DNA of 64,000 bases from Pseudomonas fluorescens. GTDB lineage: Bacteria; Pseudomonadota; Gammaproteobacteria; Pseudomonadales; Pseudomonadaceae. The stretch lies in NCBI RefSeq assembly GCF_018614775.1, contig NZ_JAGGOF010000045.1, positions 62,001 to 126,000 of the forward strand, written 5' to 3'. Below the pieces are notes generated by a model. It did no database searches. It was not told where the DNA came from and saw only the letters and a program-made list of their open reading frames with translations. Shown here piece by piece: positions 34,498 through 44,092 of the stretch. The translations under genes and the position numbers were made by a program. Position 1 is the first letter of the stretch. Each line of letters begins with the position of its first letter.

Positions 34498-36326
34498 TGA
34501 TCTTTCTCCGAAGATTTCAGCCACCAGGCGCTCAGGCCCAGGGTGTAGGGCGGCGTGGTGACAAAGGCGAACCGGTTGCGGTAGGCCAGGCGATGATAGT
34601 TGAGGTACCAGTTGGGAATGCAGTAGTGCTGCCACAACAGCACCCGGTCCAGGGCTTTGCCGGCGGCGACCTGTTCATCCCGGGTCTGGGCGGCCAAGAG
34701 CTTTTCCAGCAGGTGGTCGACCACCGGGTTGGCGATCCCGGCGTAGTTCTTGCTGCCCTTGATCCCGACCTGGCTGGAGTGGAAGTACTGCCATTGTTCA
34801 AGGCCCGGGCTCAAGGTCTGGTTCAGGGTCAGCAGGATCATGTCGAAGTCGAACTGGTCCAGGCGCTGCTTGTACTGGGCGCGGTCCACCGTGCGCAGGC
34901 GGGCCTGGACGCCGATGCTGGCAAGGTTCTCGACATAGGGTTGCAGGATGCGCTCCAGGTTCGGGTTCACCAGCAGGATCTCGAAGCTCAGGGGCTGGCT
35001 GTTCGCGTTCAGCAGGCGCTGGCCGTTGAGGGTCCAGCCGGCCTCCTTCAATAGCCCCAGTGCCTTGCGCAAGGTTTCCCGGGGAATGCCGCGTCCGTCG
35101 GTCTGGGGCAGGCTGAAGGGTTCGGTGAGCAGGCGCGGCGGCAGTTGTTCGCGGTAGGGCTTGAGCATTAGCCACTCATGGCCCACGGGAACGCCGCTCG
35201 CGGAAAACTCGCTGTTGGGGTAGTAACTGAGGGTGCGCTTGTAGGCGCTGCTGAACAGCGTGCGGTTGGTCCACTCGAAGTCGAACATCAGCCCCAGGGC
35301 CTCCCGCACCTTGACGTCAGCAAAGGTGCCGCGGCGGGTGTTCATGAACAGACCCTGGCTCTGGGTCGGGATCTGGTGGGGAATCTGCGCCTTGATCACA
35401 TCGCCGCGGCTGACCGCCGGGAAGTCATAGCCGTTGGCCCAGTTCTTGGCCTGGTGTTCGATGTAGATGTCGAACTCCCCGGCCTTGAAGGCTTCGAAGG
35501 CCACGTCGCTGTCGCGGTAGAACTCCACCTCCATGCGGTCGAAGTTGTATTTGCCGCGATTGACCGCCAGGTCCTTGCCCCAATAGTCCTTGACCCGTTC
35601 GAACACCAGTTGGCGACCGGGTTGCACTTTGGTGATGCGATACGGGCCGCTGCCCAGTGGCGGTTCAAAGGTCGTTGCCTTGAAGTCGCGCCCTTTCCAG
35701 TAATGCTGGGGCAACACCGGCAGCTCGCCCAGGCGCAGGATCAGCAGAGGATTGCCGGCGCGCTTGAAGACAAAACGGATTTTCAGCGGGTTGAGAATGT
35801 CGACCCGCAGCACTTCCTGCAGGTTGGTGCGGTATTGCGGGTGGCCGTCCTTGAGCAGCGTCCGGTAGGAGAACGCCACGTCATAGGCGGTGATCGGCAC
35901 GCCGTCATGAAACCGCGCCTCGGGCCGCAGGTTGAACACCACCCAGCTACGGTCTTCGCTGTACTCCACCGACTGGGCGATCAGGCCGTAGCTGGACGTT
36001 GGTTCATCACCGGACGGCGCGTACTGGCCGGTGCCGACCATCAAGGGTTCGTTCAGCTCGTTGATGCCGTATTGCAGGAAATTCGGCGTGGAAACCGGGC
36101 TGCTGCCCTTGAACGTGTAGGGGTTGAGCGTATCGAAGGTGCCGAATGCCATGACCCGCAAGGTACCGCCCTTGGGCGCTTGCGGGTTGACCCAGTCGAA
36201 GTGGGTGAATCGGGCCGGGTACTTGAGCGTGCCGAACTGCGCATAGCCGTGGCTTTCGCTGAGGGCGGCACTGGCGGGAGGACTCAAGGCCAGGCTGATC
36301 AGGAGCAAGAGGAGGGGACGTATCAA
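34494..36326 (-). CDS. Periplasmic peptide-binding protein, second YejA-like copy
   Basis: A 610-residue family 5 solute-binding protein with signal peptide MIRPLLLLLISLALSPPASA. It starts at TTG 36326, since no ATG or GTG gives a signal peptide; GGATC lies ten bases upstream, a weak site. It is first gene of the yej operon and paralogous to the next (both have [36 protein letters not shown]). Two binding proteins feeding one transporter would widen the range of peptides imported. Translation of the following gene is coupled through ATGA. Confidence 0.9.
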   Translation of the reverse strand: MIRPLLLLLISLALSPPASAALSESHGYAQFGTLKYPARFTHFDWVNPQAPKGGTLRVMAFGTFDTLNPYTFKGSSPVSTPNFLQYGINELNEPLMVGTGQYAPSGDEPTSSYGLIAQSVEYSEDRSWVVFNLRPEARFHDGVPITAYDVAFSYRTLLKDGHPQYRTNLQEVLRVDILNPLKIRFVFKRAGNPLLILRLGELPVLPQHYWKGRDFKATTFEPPLGSGPYRITKVQPGRQLVFERVKDYWGKDLAVNRGKYNFDRMEVEFYRDSDVAFEAFKAGEFDIYIEHQAKNWANGYDFPAVSRGDVIKAQIPHQIPTQSQGLFMNTRRGTFADVKVREALGLMFDFEWTNRTLFSSAYKRTLSYYPNSEFSASGVPVGHEWLMLKPYREQLPPRLLTEPFSLPQTDGRGIPRETLRKALGLLKEAGWTLNGQRLLNANSQPLSFEILLVNPNLERILQPYVENLASIGVQARLRTVDRAQYKQRLDQFDFDMILLTLNQTLSPGLEQWQYFHSSQVGIKGSKNYAGIANPVVDHLLEKLLAAQTRDEQVAAGKALDRVLLWQHYCIPNWYLNYHRLAYRNRFAFVTTPPYTLGLSAWWLKSSEKDQ

Positions 36327-36447
36327 GTCTGAGATCCGATCCAGGCGGCTTTGGCGTTATGGCCTGTACAGTAACAGCTTGTATCGGCAGGAAAAAGGCG
36401 GGGCAGCGGGAGCAGGCGGTCCGTCAAGGATCAAGTGGTGCCAAATC

Positions 36448-36541
36448 CGTGGGAGCAAAGCTTGCTCGCGATAGCAGGGTAACGGTCAACATCGATGTCG
36501 ACTGCCGTCCCCCCATCGCGAGCAAGCTTTACTCCCACAGG
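36448..36541. repeat. REP pair (REPIN), inverted
   Basis: Two REP sequences in inverted orientation, GTGGGAGCAAAGCTTGCTCG at the left and its mirror ending TCCCACAG at the right, separated by about 50 bases. It fills most of the 236 bases between the yej operon promoter and mltD. Confidence 0.85.
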
Positions 36542-36562
36542 TTTGTAGCGAGCTGACAGGCA

Positions 36563-38029
36563 TCAATGAGGGGAATAGACCGTCAGCACCTGGCCTGGCT
36601 TGAGGGCCTTGCCCATCCGCGGGTTCCAGCGCTTGAGGTGCTGCATCTCGACGTTGAAGCGCTTGGCGACCACGTACAACGAGTCGCCCTGCTGTACCTT
36701 GTACTGGGTCTGGGGCTGTTGTTTCTTCTGGTTCTTGCTGTTGGCAGCCAGCACGGTGTTGATGCGCTTGTCAGTGGACCGGGTTGCCTTGATGGCTTTG
36801 GTGTCCTGCATCACCAGGGTCTGGCCGACCTTGAGTTTGTTGCCACTGAGTTTGTTCCAGCGCTGCAGGTCCTTGGTCTGGACGTTGTTGGCCTTGGCGA
36901 TCTGGGCCAGGTTGTCGCCGCGCTTGACCCGGTAGCTGCGCCGGGCGCCTTCCACTTCGCTGTCATCGGCGGTTTCAAAGACCGGCTTGAGCGAGCGCGG
37001 GCTGATCAATTCTTCCGGACGCATGGTCGACAGACTGGCGGTCAGCAACTGGGCCTTGGACGTGGGCACCAGCAAATGCTGGGGGCCGTCGACGGTGGTG
37101 CGCTGCTTGAAGGCCGGGTTGAGCTGGAACAGCTCGTCTTCGTCGATATTGGCCACCGCCGCGACCTTGGACAGGTCCATGCGCTGGTTGATCTCGACGA
37201 CCTGGAAGTAGGGTTCGTTGGCAATCGGGTTGAGGTTCACCCCATAGGCATCGGGGGCGAGCACCACCTGGGACAGCGCCAGCAGCTTGGGCACATAGGC
37301 CTGGGTCTCGGCGGGCAGCGGCAGGTTCCAGTAGTCGGTGGGCAGGCCGAGCTTTTCGTTGCGCTCGATGGCGCGACTGACCGTGCCTTCGCCGGCGTTG
37401 TAGGCTGCCAGGGCCAGCAACCAGTCGCCGTTGAACATGTCGTGCAGGCGCGTCAGGTAATCCATGGCGGCCGTGGTGGAAGCGGTGATGTCGCGACGCC
37501 CGTCATAGAAACGGGTCTGGCGCAGATTGAAGTAACGCCCCGTGGACGGGATGAATTGCCACAGGCCTACTGCGTTGGCCCGGGAATAGGCCATGGGGTT
37601 GTAGGCGCTTTCGATGACTGGCAGCAGGGCCAGTTCCAGCGGCATGTTGCGTTCTTCGAGGCGTTCAACAATGTAATGGATGTAGAGGCTGCCACGTTCA
37701 CTGGCGCCCTCGAGAAACGACGGGTTGCTGGCGAACCACAGGCGCTGCTGCTCGATACGCGGATTGACGCCAGCCGTTTCCTGCAACTGGAAGCCCTGTC
37801 GCATGCGTTCCCATACGTCCTGGGGCACTTGGGGGCTTGGCTTTTCGCTGAGCCACAAGGGCTTCTGCTTGGCGCGAGCGGCGAGGTTCGGCGTGTGGGC
37901 CGCGTCGGTTGGCGGTACCTGGCTCGTGCTCTGGCAGCCCGCCAGCATGGCGGACACAGCCACCGCGATGGCTTGAGCCAAGCGGGTCAATGTGTCTGAC
38001 TGGGCGGACCTGCGTATGGATGACGACAT
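36563..38029 (-). CDS. mltD: Membrane-bound lytic murein transglycosylase D
   Basis: A 488-residue outer-membrane lipoprotein that cleaves the MurNAc-GlcNAc bond in peptidoglycan. The lipobox is LAGC with Cys32. The SLT domain has catalytic E140 in LLPVIESAYNP and AYNAGEGTVSRAI. Two C-terminal LysM modules follow (YRVKRGDNLAQIAK and YKVQQGDSLYVVAK), joined by a Lys/Gln-rich linker. Length and order are as in Pseudomonas MltD. It has its own promoter region. Confidence 0.95.
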   Translation of the reverse strand: MSSSIRRSAQSDTLTRLAQAIAVAVSAMLAGCQSTSQVPPTDAAHTPNLAARAKQKPLWLSEKPSPQVPQDVWERMRQGFQLQETAGVNPRIEQQRLWFASNPSFLEGASERGSLYIHYIVERLEERNMPLELALLPVIESAYNPMAYSRANAVGLWQFIPSTGRYFNLRQTRFYDGRRDITASTTAAMDYLTRLHDMFNGDWLLALAAYNAGEGTVSRAIERNEKLGLPTDYWNLPLPAETQAYVPKLLALSQVVLAPDAYGVNLNPIANEPYFQVVEINQRMDLSKVAAVANIDEDELFQLNPAFKQRTTVDGPQHLLVPTSKAQLLTASLSTMRPEELISPRSLKPVFETADDSEVEGARRSYRVKRGDNLAQIAKANNVQTKDLQRWNKLSGNKLKVGQTLVMQDTKAIKATRSTDKRINTVLAANSKNQKKQQPQTQYKVQQGDSLYVVAKRFNVEMQHLKRWNPRMGKALKPGQVLTVYSPH

Positions 38030-38128
38030 TGGCTGGAAGTAAGTTCCGGGCGAAAATGTCGGGCGATTCTAGAAAGCACACCCCAACAGGTCAACCATTC
38101 AGAATTTTTGTACCAATCGATAGCTGGC

Positions 38129-38896
38129 TTAGAACGTATCTTTCCACGCCCGCAAGGCCGCAAAAACCTCACTCGCCGTCTGGTTACGCTGGCCGTTCCG
38201 TTCGTCTGCTTTTTGTTTAACGGATGTTTCGGCGGTGCGTAGGAACGGGTTGGTGAGTTTTTCCAGGGCCAGGGTCGAGGGCAGCGTCATGATGCCTTCG
38301 CTGCGTTGCCGGCTGACTTTTACCAGGCGGGCAGCAATGTCCGCGTTGTCCGGCTCCACCGCAGCGGCGAACTTCAGGTTGCTGAGGGTGTACTCGTGGG
38401 TGCAGTAAACCAGGGTATCGTCCGGCAGGGCGGCGAGACGGCTGAGGGAGTGATGCATCTGCGCCGGCGTGCCTTCGAAGAGGCGGCCGCAACCGGCGGC
38501 GAACAACGTGTCGCCACAGAACAGCAGGCCGTGGTGGTAATAGGCGATATGCCCCAGGGTGTGGCCGGGCACGGCGTAGACCTCGAAGTCCAAGCCGAGC
38601 ACGCTGACGGTGTCGTTGTCATTCAGGGCGGTGTCCCGCGCCGGGATGTTTTCGCTGGCCGGGCCATGGACGGTGGCGCCTGACGCATGCTTCAACGCCT
38701 GCACGCCGCCAACATGATCGTGGTGGTGATGGGTGATCATGATGTCGCTCAGGACCCACTCGGAGTGGGCATCGAGCCAGGCCTGGACCGGTGCGGCGTC
38801 ACCCGGGTCGACCACGGCGCAGCGCTGGGTCGAGTGATCCTGTAACAACCAGATGTAGTTATCGGTGAAGGCGGGCAGGGCACTGATCTGTATCAT
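38129..38896 (-). CDS. gloB: Hydroxyacylglutathione hydrolase (glyoxalase II)
   Basis: A 255-residue metallo-beta-lactamase-fold enzyme that hydrolyses S-lactoylglutathione in methylglyoxal detoxification. The binuclear metal motif THHHHDH (55-61) is intact; [22 protein letters not shown] and THEYT supply further ligands and substrate contacts. The start at 38896 ([10 protein letters not shown]) matches the family; the longer frame is not used. It is divergent from the methyltransferase with only 65 bases between. Confidence 0.95.
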   Translation of the reverse strand: MIQISALPAFTDNYIWLLQDHSTQRCAVVDPGDAAPVQAWLDAHSEWVLSDIMITHHHHDHVGGVQALKHASGATVHGPASENIPARDTALNDNDTVSVLGLDFEVYAVPGHTLGHIAYYHHGLLFCGDTLFAAGCGRLFEGTPAQMHHSLSRLAALPDDTLVYCTHEYTLSNLKFAAAVEPDNADIAARLVKVSRQRSEGIMTLPSTLALEKLTNPFLRTAETSVKQKADERNGQRNQTASEVFAALRAWKDTF

Positions 38897-38961
38897 CGCG
38901 GAATTCGCCAAGCTGAAAACAAAGGCGCATCTTAGAACTTCCTGACGCGTTGGAGAATGCA

Positions 38962-39720
38962 ATGACCGATGAAGCGTTCGCCCAGGCCGATCCCGACTGG
39001 CTGGCGTTGATCAGCGCTGCCCGTGAATGGCTGTCCGGTCCTGTCGGGCAATTTTTGCTGGATGAAGAGCGGCGCATGCTCGAGGAGGAGCTGGGCAGGT
39101 TCTTCGGTGGCTACCTGGTGCACTATGGGCCGTCGGCGCAGACGCCGCCGCAGGCCCCCCAGGTCCAGCGCAACGTGCGCCTGGGCGCGCCGCTGCCCGG
39201 GGTGGAAATTGTCTGCGAGGAGCAGGCCTGGCCGTTGAGCGAGCATGCCGCCGATGTGGTGGTCATGCAGCACGGTCTGGACTTCTGCCTGTCGCCCCAC
39301 GGTTTGCTGCGTGAAGCGGCGAGCAGTGTGCGTCCCGGCGGGCATCTGCTGATCATTGGCATCAATCCCTGGAGCAGTTGGGGGTTGCGCCGGGTCTTCG
39401 CCCAGGACGCCTTGCGCCACGCTCGCTGCATCTCGGCGTCACGGGTAGGCGACTGGCTCAACCTGCTGGGCTTCGCGCTGGAGAAGCGCCGCTTCGGGTG
39501 CTATCGTCCGCCGCTTGCGTCGCCCAAGTGGCAGGCCCGTCTGGCCGGCTGGGAACGCAAGGCCGGTGACTGGCAACTGTCCGGCGGCGGTTTCTACTTG
39601 CTGGTGGCGCGCAAGATCGCAGTCGGGCTGCGCCCGGTGCGCCAGGCGCGGCGCGAGCCGATGGGCAAGCTGATTCCCTTGCCGATGGCCAAGGTCAATC
39701 GTCGTCACATCGAGCCGTAA
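38962..39720 (+). CDS. SAM-dependent methyltransferase (YafS-like)
   Basis: A 252-residue class I methyltransferase. The region [37 protein letters not shown] (about residues 97-135) is the usual post-motif II to motif III block; motif I itself is degenerate. GGAG precedes the ATG at 38962. Its place between gloB and rnhA is conserved in gamma-proteobacteria, where the homologue has no defined substrate. Confidence 0.85.
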   Translation: MTDEAFAQADPDWLALISAAREWLSGPVGQFLLDEERRMLEEELGRFFGGYLVHYGPSAQTPPQAPQVQRNVRLGAPLPGVEIVCEEQAWPLSEHAADVVVMQHGLDFCLSPHGLLREAASSVRPGGHLLIIGINPWSSWGLRRVFAQDALRHARCISASRVGDWLNLLGFALEKRRFGCYRPPLASPKWQARLAGWERKAGDWQLSGGGFYLLVARKIAVGLRPVRQARREPMGKLIPLPMAKVNRRHIEP

Positions 39721-39731
39721 ACCTTTTTGAT

Positions 39732-39774
39732 GGCCCGGCCGACCTGTCGGCCACGGGTCTTTGCATTTTTTTTC
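39732..39774 (+). terminator. Terminator after the methyltransferase gene
   Basis: GGCCCGGCCGAC pairs with GTCGGCCACGGGTC (one small bulge) and is followed by a T-rich run TTTGCATTTTTTTT. Confidence 0.75.
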
Positions 39775-39787
39775 TGGATAGATTGGC

Positions 39788-40240
39788 ATGAGCGATAGCG
39801 TGGAACTCTTTACTGACGGCGCCTGCAAGGGCAATCCCGGCCCGGGCGGCTGGGGCGCGTTGCTGGTGTGCAAGGGCGTTGAGAAGGAGCTCTGGGGCGG
39901 CGAAACCAATACCACCAACAATCGCATGGAGCTGATGGGCGCCATTCGCGGCCTCGAAGAGCTCAAGCGGCCCTGCGATGTACTGCTGGTGACCGACTCG
40001 CAGTACGTGATGAAAGGCATCAACGAGTGGATGGCCAACTGGAAGAAGCGCGGCTGGAAAACCGCCGCGAAGGAGCCGGTGAAAAATGCCGACCTCTGGA
40101 GGCAACTGGACGAGCAGGTCAACCGCCACAACGTCACCTGGAAGTGGGTACGCGGCCACATCGGCCACCATGGTAACGAGCGGGCCGACCAGTTGGCCAA
40201 CCGTGGCGTGGATGAGGTGCGGGGCTACAAGCAGGCCTGA
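39788..40240 (+). CDS. rnhA: Ribonuclease HI
   Basis: A 150-residue endonuclease that cuts the RNA strand of RNA/DNA hybrids, removing R-loops and primers. Catalytic residues D10 ([10 protein letters not shown]), E48 (RMELM), D70 (TDSQYV) and the later Asp in [10 protein letters not shown] are all present, and their spacing matches E. coli RNase HI. It precedes dnaQ by 71 bases, as in many gamma-proteobacteria. Confidence 0.97.
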   Translation: MSDSVELFTDGACKGNPGPGGWGALLVCKGVEKELWGGETNTTNNRMELMGAIRGLEELKRPCDVLLVTDSQYVMKGINEWMANWKKRGWKTAAKEPVKNADLWRQLDEQVNRHNVTWKWVRGHIGHHGNERADQLANRGVDEVRGYKQA

Positions 40241-40311
40241 CTGCGGCAGTTCCCTGTGAGCGTGTTAACATCCGCGCTTTTGCAAGCCTGCCCGTTGAGA
40301 GCTGAACACAG

Positions 40312-41058
40312 ATGGCCAACAGATCTGTAGTACTGGATACCGAAACTACCGGTATGCCGGTGACCGACGGTCACCGGATTATCGAAATCGGTTGTGTCGA
40401 GCTGATCGGCCGGCGCCTGACCGGTCGCCATTTCCACGTTTACCTGCAACCGGACCGCGAGAGTGACGAAGGCGCCATCGGCGTCCACGGCATTACCAAC
40501 GAGTTCCTGGTGGGCAAGCCACGGTTTGCCGAAGTAGCCGACGAGTTCTTCGAGTTCATCAAGGGCGCGCAGTTGATCATCCACAACGCGGCGTTCGACG
40601 TTGGGTTCATCAACAACGAATTCGCCCTGGTGGGCCAGCACGACCGTGCGGACATCACCCGGCATTGCACCATTCTCGATACCCTGATGATGGCTCGGGA
40701 GCGGCACCCGGGGCAGCGCAACAGCCTCGATGCCTTGTGCAAGCGCTACGATGTCGATAACTCCGGCCGCGAACTGCACGGCGCCTTGCTCGACTCCGAG
40801 ATCCTGGCCGACGTCTACCTGACCATGACCGGCGGCCAGACCAGCCTGTCCCTGGCCGGTAACGCTTCGGATGGCAACGGTTCCGGCGAAGGCTCCGGTA
40901 ACCAGGCCACGGAAATCCGTCGGCTGCCGGCCGACCGCCGGCCAGCCCGGATCATCCGCGCCAGTGAAAGCGACCTGGCCGAACATGCCGCGCGTCTGGA
41001 AGCCATCGCCAAATCGGCGGGCGCTCCGGCACTGTGGACGCAGTTGGCTGAAGCTTGA
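40312..41058 (+). CDS. dnaQ: DNA polymerase III epsilon subunit (proofreading exonuclease)
   Basis: A 248-residue 3'-5' exonuclease subunit of the replicative polymerase core. Exo I is LDTETTG (D9, E11), Exo II is NAAFDVGFINNEF, and Exo III-epsilon is HGALLDSEILADVYL. A Gly/Ser-rich linker near residues 185-200 precedes the short C-terminal part that binds the alpha subunit. A REP pair lies directly downstream. Confidence 0.97.
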   Translation: MANRSVVLDTETTGMPVTDGHRIIEIGCVELIGRRLTGRHFHVYLQPDRESDEGAIGVHGITNEFLVGKPRFAEVADEFFEFIKGAQLIIHNAAFDVGFINNEFALVGQHDRADITRHCTILDTLMMARERHPGQRNSLDALCKRYDVDNSGRELHGALLDSEILADVYLTMTGGQTSLSLAGNASDGNGSGEGSGNQATEIRRLPADRRPARIIRASESDLAEHAARLEAIAKSAGAPALWTQLAEA

Positions 41059-41077
41059 GAGCATTTCACGCATAAAT

Positions 41078-41173
41078 CCCTGTGGGAGCGAGCCTGCTCG
41101 CGATAGCGGTGAATCAGCCGATATTGATGTAACTGACACACTGCTATCGCGAGCAGGCTCGCTCCCACCAGGG
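41078..41173. repeat. REP pair (REPIN), inverted
   Basis: GTGGGAGCGAGCCTGCTCGC at the left and its near-perfect mirror at the right with about 50 bases between. It lies 20 bases after dnaQ. Confidence 0.88.
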
Positions 41174-41290
41174 ATGTTGTCAGTATTCATCTTTCATTTC
41201 TCGCCACAATCGCCGCGACCTTCTAACCTGAGGTAACGGGCAGCTACGGATCCGCCTGATGAGTGAAGATTTGAAAGGCAAGGGCAATGG

Positions 41291-41953
41291 ATGGCAATGC
41301 GCCGTTGGTTGTCTCAAGGAATGAGGACGTTTCCCAGTATGCAACCGGTCATGAATCCCAAGCACCCCGGCCTCTCGGTACGCGTTGCCGATGACGGCTT
41401 CGCGGTCTATATCTGGGGCAGTGATTTCAGCTTCGAGGTCAGCGACTACGTTACGGCGCAGATCGGCAGGCCCGTGAGCCAGTGGCCGGTGACGCCCATC
41501 GTTCCCTATCGCAAGTGCTATGGCATCGATCCCGAGGAGTTCAGCAGCTTCCGCGACGCCCCGGACAGTGAGATCTTCATGGCTTATCTCGATGACCAGC
41601 CGGTGGGACACCTGGTGGTCAGTACCAACTGGAACGGCTTCGCTCACATCGACGAACTGGCGGTACACGCCCCGGCTCGTCGCCACGGGGTGGCCAGGGC
41701 CTTGCTCGACGTCGCGCATTTCTGGAGCCGCAAGAAAAAACTGCCGGGCATCATGCTCGAAACCCAGAACAACAACCTGGGTGCCTGCCGGCTCTACGAG
41801 CGTTGCGGCTATGTGCTGGGCGGTATCGATCACCTGCGCTATCGCGGCATTGACCGCCATACGGCTGAGGTGGCGCTGTTCTGGTACCGGCTGTTCGATG
41901 ATCCGCTGGGCATGGCCATCAGTGGCCCAGCAGCGCCTCGGCTTGTTCCGTAA
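41291..41953 (+). CDS. GNAT-family N-acetyltransferase
   Basis: A protein of up to 220 residues with a GNAT domain. The acetyl-CoA binding core is IDELAVHAPARRHGVARALLD, and LETQNNNLGACRLYERCGYVLGG is the typical C-terminal block. It resembles streptothricin-type acetyltransferases, but the substrate is open. The start is uncertain: ATG 41291 has AGGG at a fair distance, while ATGs at 41321, 41339 and 41351 are in frame. Its 3' end overlaps the convergent LysR gene by 35 bases. Confidence 0.82.
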   Translation: MAMRRWLSQGMRTFPSMQPVMNPKHPGLSVRVADDGFAVYIWGSDFSFEVSDYVTAQIGRPVSQWPVTPIVPYRKCYGIDPEEFSSFRDAPDSEIFMAYLDDQPVGHLVVSTNWNGFAHIDELAVHAPARRHGVARALLDVAHFWSRKKKLPGIMLETQNNNLGACRLYERCGYVLGGIDHLRYRGIDRHTAEVALFWYRLFDDPLGMAISGPAAPRLVP

Positions 41954-42812
41954 CCCGCTCCAGCAGTGACTGCAGGGCGGGCGAGGGCGTGCTGCCATTC
42001 AGGCTCAGGGCATAGAGGCTGATCGTCACCGCGGGCGACACCGGGCAGGCGTCCAGGCCGGTGGCTTTGGCGCCCGAGGCGGTGAACGGGTCGACGATGG
42101 CCAGGCCTTCGCCGGCTTCGACCATGGCGCGCATCATCTGATGCGTCTGCACGCGGATCTGGATCACCGGCGCCGGACGTAGCGCCCCCAGCTTGTGTTC
42201 GAACGCCGGACTCAACGGGTCGTGACCCTCCAGGCCGACCAGCGACTGGCCCGCCAGGTCCTGAAGCGAAATGTATTTTTGCCGTGGTTGCAGCCAGCCA
42301 TGGGGCGCCAGCAATTGCAGCTTGCCCTGGGCGATCGGCTGGCATTGGATGTCGGGGTGTTCAGGGTTGTGCAGGCTCAGGCCCAGGTCGCTTTCGCGCA
42401 AGAGCAGGCTCTGGACGATCTCGCGGGTCGGCTGGCTGAGCAGGGTGCACGGTGCATCCGGGTAGCGTCGACGCAGGGCAGCGATGCTCTGGGGCAACAA
42501 TTGCTGGGCCAGCGGCGGCGTACAGATGATGCGCAAGGGCGGTGCCTGATAGTGTTTCAGGCTGCTGGCCAGTCGCTGCACCGGCTCGAGGGTGTCATAC
42601 ACCCGCGCGATGCCGTCGCGCAATTCGAGGGTTTCCCGGGTGGCCTGCAGGCGCCCGCGCACACTGGCAAACAACATGAAGCCCAATTGTGCCTCGGCGT
42701 CGCGCAAGATCGCCTCGACTTCCGCTACCGGCAATTGCAGCCATTCGGCCGCCGTGCCCAGATGACCGGTCTGCAGCAGCGCCTGGATCACTTCGATGTG
42801 GCGTAAACGCAT
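41919..42812 (-). CDS. LysR-family transcriptional regulator
   Basis: A 297-residue LysR-type regulator. The N-terminus (MRLRHIEVIQALLQTGHLGTAA) gives the winged helix, although LQLPVAEVEAILRDAEAQLG is less regular than the usual SQPAVS helix. The C-terminal effector domain has the family fold pattern. It resembles regulators of arginine/ornithine-type pathways in overall style only. It is convergent and overlapping with the acetyltransferase gene. Target unknown. Confidence 0.82.
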   Translation of the reverse strand: MRLRHIEVIQALLQTGHLGTAAEWLQLPVAEVEAILRDAEAQLGFMLFASVRGRLQATRETLELRDGIARVYDTLEPVQRLASSLKHYQAPPLRIICTPPLAQQLLPQSIAALRRRYPDAPCTLLSQPTREIVQSLLLRESDLGLSLHNPEHPDIQCQPIAQGKLQLLAPHGWLQPRQKYISLQDLAGQSLVGLEGHDPLSPAFEHKLGALRPAPVIQIRVQTHQMMRAMVEAGEGLAIVDPFTASGAKATGLDACPVSPAVTISLYALSLNGSTPSPALQSLLERVTEQAEALLGH

Positions 42813-42897
42813 GCAAGAAGTCCATGTTCGGCGGGTAAGCCATTGAGTGGCCGAATCCTAACCCAAGTCCGGGCATGACTTCTGCTCATAACAATGG

Positions 42898-43131
42898 TTA
42901 TGAGGCGATTTGCGTTTCAGGTTCGCGCGTCAGTTCAATACCAGACTGCACCAGCAGGAAGCGATCTTCGTCGAGTTTGTTGACGCGATCGCCAATGGCC
43001 AGTTTATAGGTGGTGACAGGCTCCTTGCCGTTTCCGTCGTGCGACGGGGTCGATTCCTGGAATTCATGCACCGAATAGACGCGACCTTCGGCGTCCCGCG
43101 CATGAAATTGTCCGACAAGTACTGCTGCCAT
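42898..43131 (-). CDS. Small conserved hypothetical protein
   Basis: A 77-residue soluble protein with no Cys, no signal peptide and no membrane segment. It begins MAAVLVGQFHARDAEGRVYSV and has an alternating pattern that suggests a small beta-barrel. I do not recognise a function. It is isolated between a LysR gene on the same strand and a divergent FMN reductase gene. Confidence 0.7.
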   Translation of the reverse strand: MAAVLVGQFHARDAEGRVYSVHEFQESTPSHDGNGKEPVTTYKLAIGDRVNKLDEDRFLLVQSGIELTREPETQIAS

Positions 43132-43315
43132 TGCTAAGAACCTCTAAAAAAAGATCACTCGATTTGCGGTTCTGTAGACCTTGGTCAAGCGCGGTAAGTT
43201 TTCCCACAAGAAAAAAATAGTCCAGCCGGCAGGAATTCGTCGCTCCATTGGTCCAAATGTAACGCCGATCATCTATAACTACAGATCCTTTGAGCCGACA
43301 GTCGAGAAGCCTCTC

Positions 43316-43876
43316 ATGAGTAATGTCTACACCGTGGCCGTTTTGGTGGGCAGCCTGCGCAAGGCGTCGATCAACCGCAAGATCGCGCTGGCACTGGCTG
43401 ACCTGGCGCCCGCCTACCTGAAGCTGGAGATCGTCGAGATCGGTCAATTGCCGCTCTATAACGAGGACATCGACGTGACCCCGCCACCGGCCGCCTATAC
43501 CGCGTTTCGCCAACAGGTGGGCGCCGCCGACGCGCTGCTGTTCGTCACCCCGGAGTACAACCGCTCGGTGCCGGCGCCGTTGAAAAATGCCATCGACGTT
43601 GGCTCGCGCCCCTACGGCCAGAGTTGCCTGAGCGGCAAGCCGGGCGCAGTGATCAGCGCTTCGCCGGGGGCCATCGGCGGTTTCGGCGCCAACCACCACC
43701 TGCGCCAGTCGCTGGTGTTCCTCGATGTACCTTGCATGCAGCAACCGGAAGGCTACCTGAGCGGGGCGGGTACGGCGTTTGACGAAGCGGGTAATCTGTC
43801 GGAGTCGTTAAAGCCGTTCCTGCAGAAGTTCATCGATGCCTATGGCGCGTGGGTTGAGCAGCATAAAAAGGCCTGA
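43316..43876 (+). CDS. NADPH-dependent FMN reductase (ChrR/YieF-like)
   Basis: A 186-residue flavodoxin-fold reductase that moves electrons from NAD(P)H to quinones, azo dyes or metals through FMN. GSLRKASINRKIA (12-24) binds the FMN phosphate, and TPEYNRSVPAPLKNAID is the family signature. The start at 43316 (MSNVYT) was chosen over the longer frame from 43181; GAGAAG lies upstream. It is not ArsH, which is longer, despite the nearby ars genes. Confidence 0.9.
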   Translation: MSNVYTVAVLVGSLRKASINRKIALALADLAPAYLKLEIVEIGQLPLYNEDIDVTPPPAAYTAFRQQVGAADALLFVTPEYNRSVPAPLKNAIDVGSRPYGQSCLSGKPGAVISASPGAIGGFGANHHLRQSLVFLDVPCMQQPEGYLSGAGTAFDEAGNLSESLKPFLQKFIDAYGAWVEQHKKA

Positions 43877-43920
43877 TGCCCCTGAACACTGAGCCACGAT
43901 AAGGGGTGGCGAGGACATTT

Positions 43921-44007
43921 GTGGGAGCAAAGCTTGCTCGCGATCCAGGCGCCGCGATTCTCAAGGACTGCGTCGTTGTTCATCGCGGGCAAGCCTTGCT
44001 CCCACAG
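43921..44007. repeat. REP pair (REPIN), inverted
   Basis: GTGGGAGCAAAGCTTGCTCG to a mirror copy GGGCAAGCCTTGCTCCCAC, imperfect in the right half. It lies between the FMN reductase and arsR. Confidence 0.82.
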
Positions 44008-44092
44008 GTGAAGTGTTTAAATTCAAGCACTGCTTTACTGAATATTCGAATTTCCATATATTCGCCCTTCGTTCATCCAGGCTTTCCCTGCC

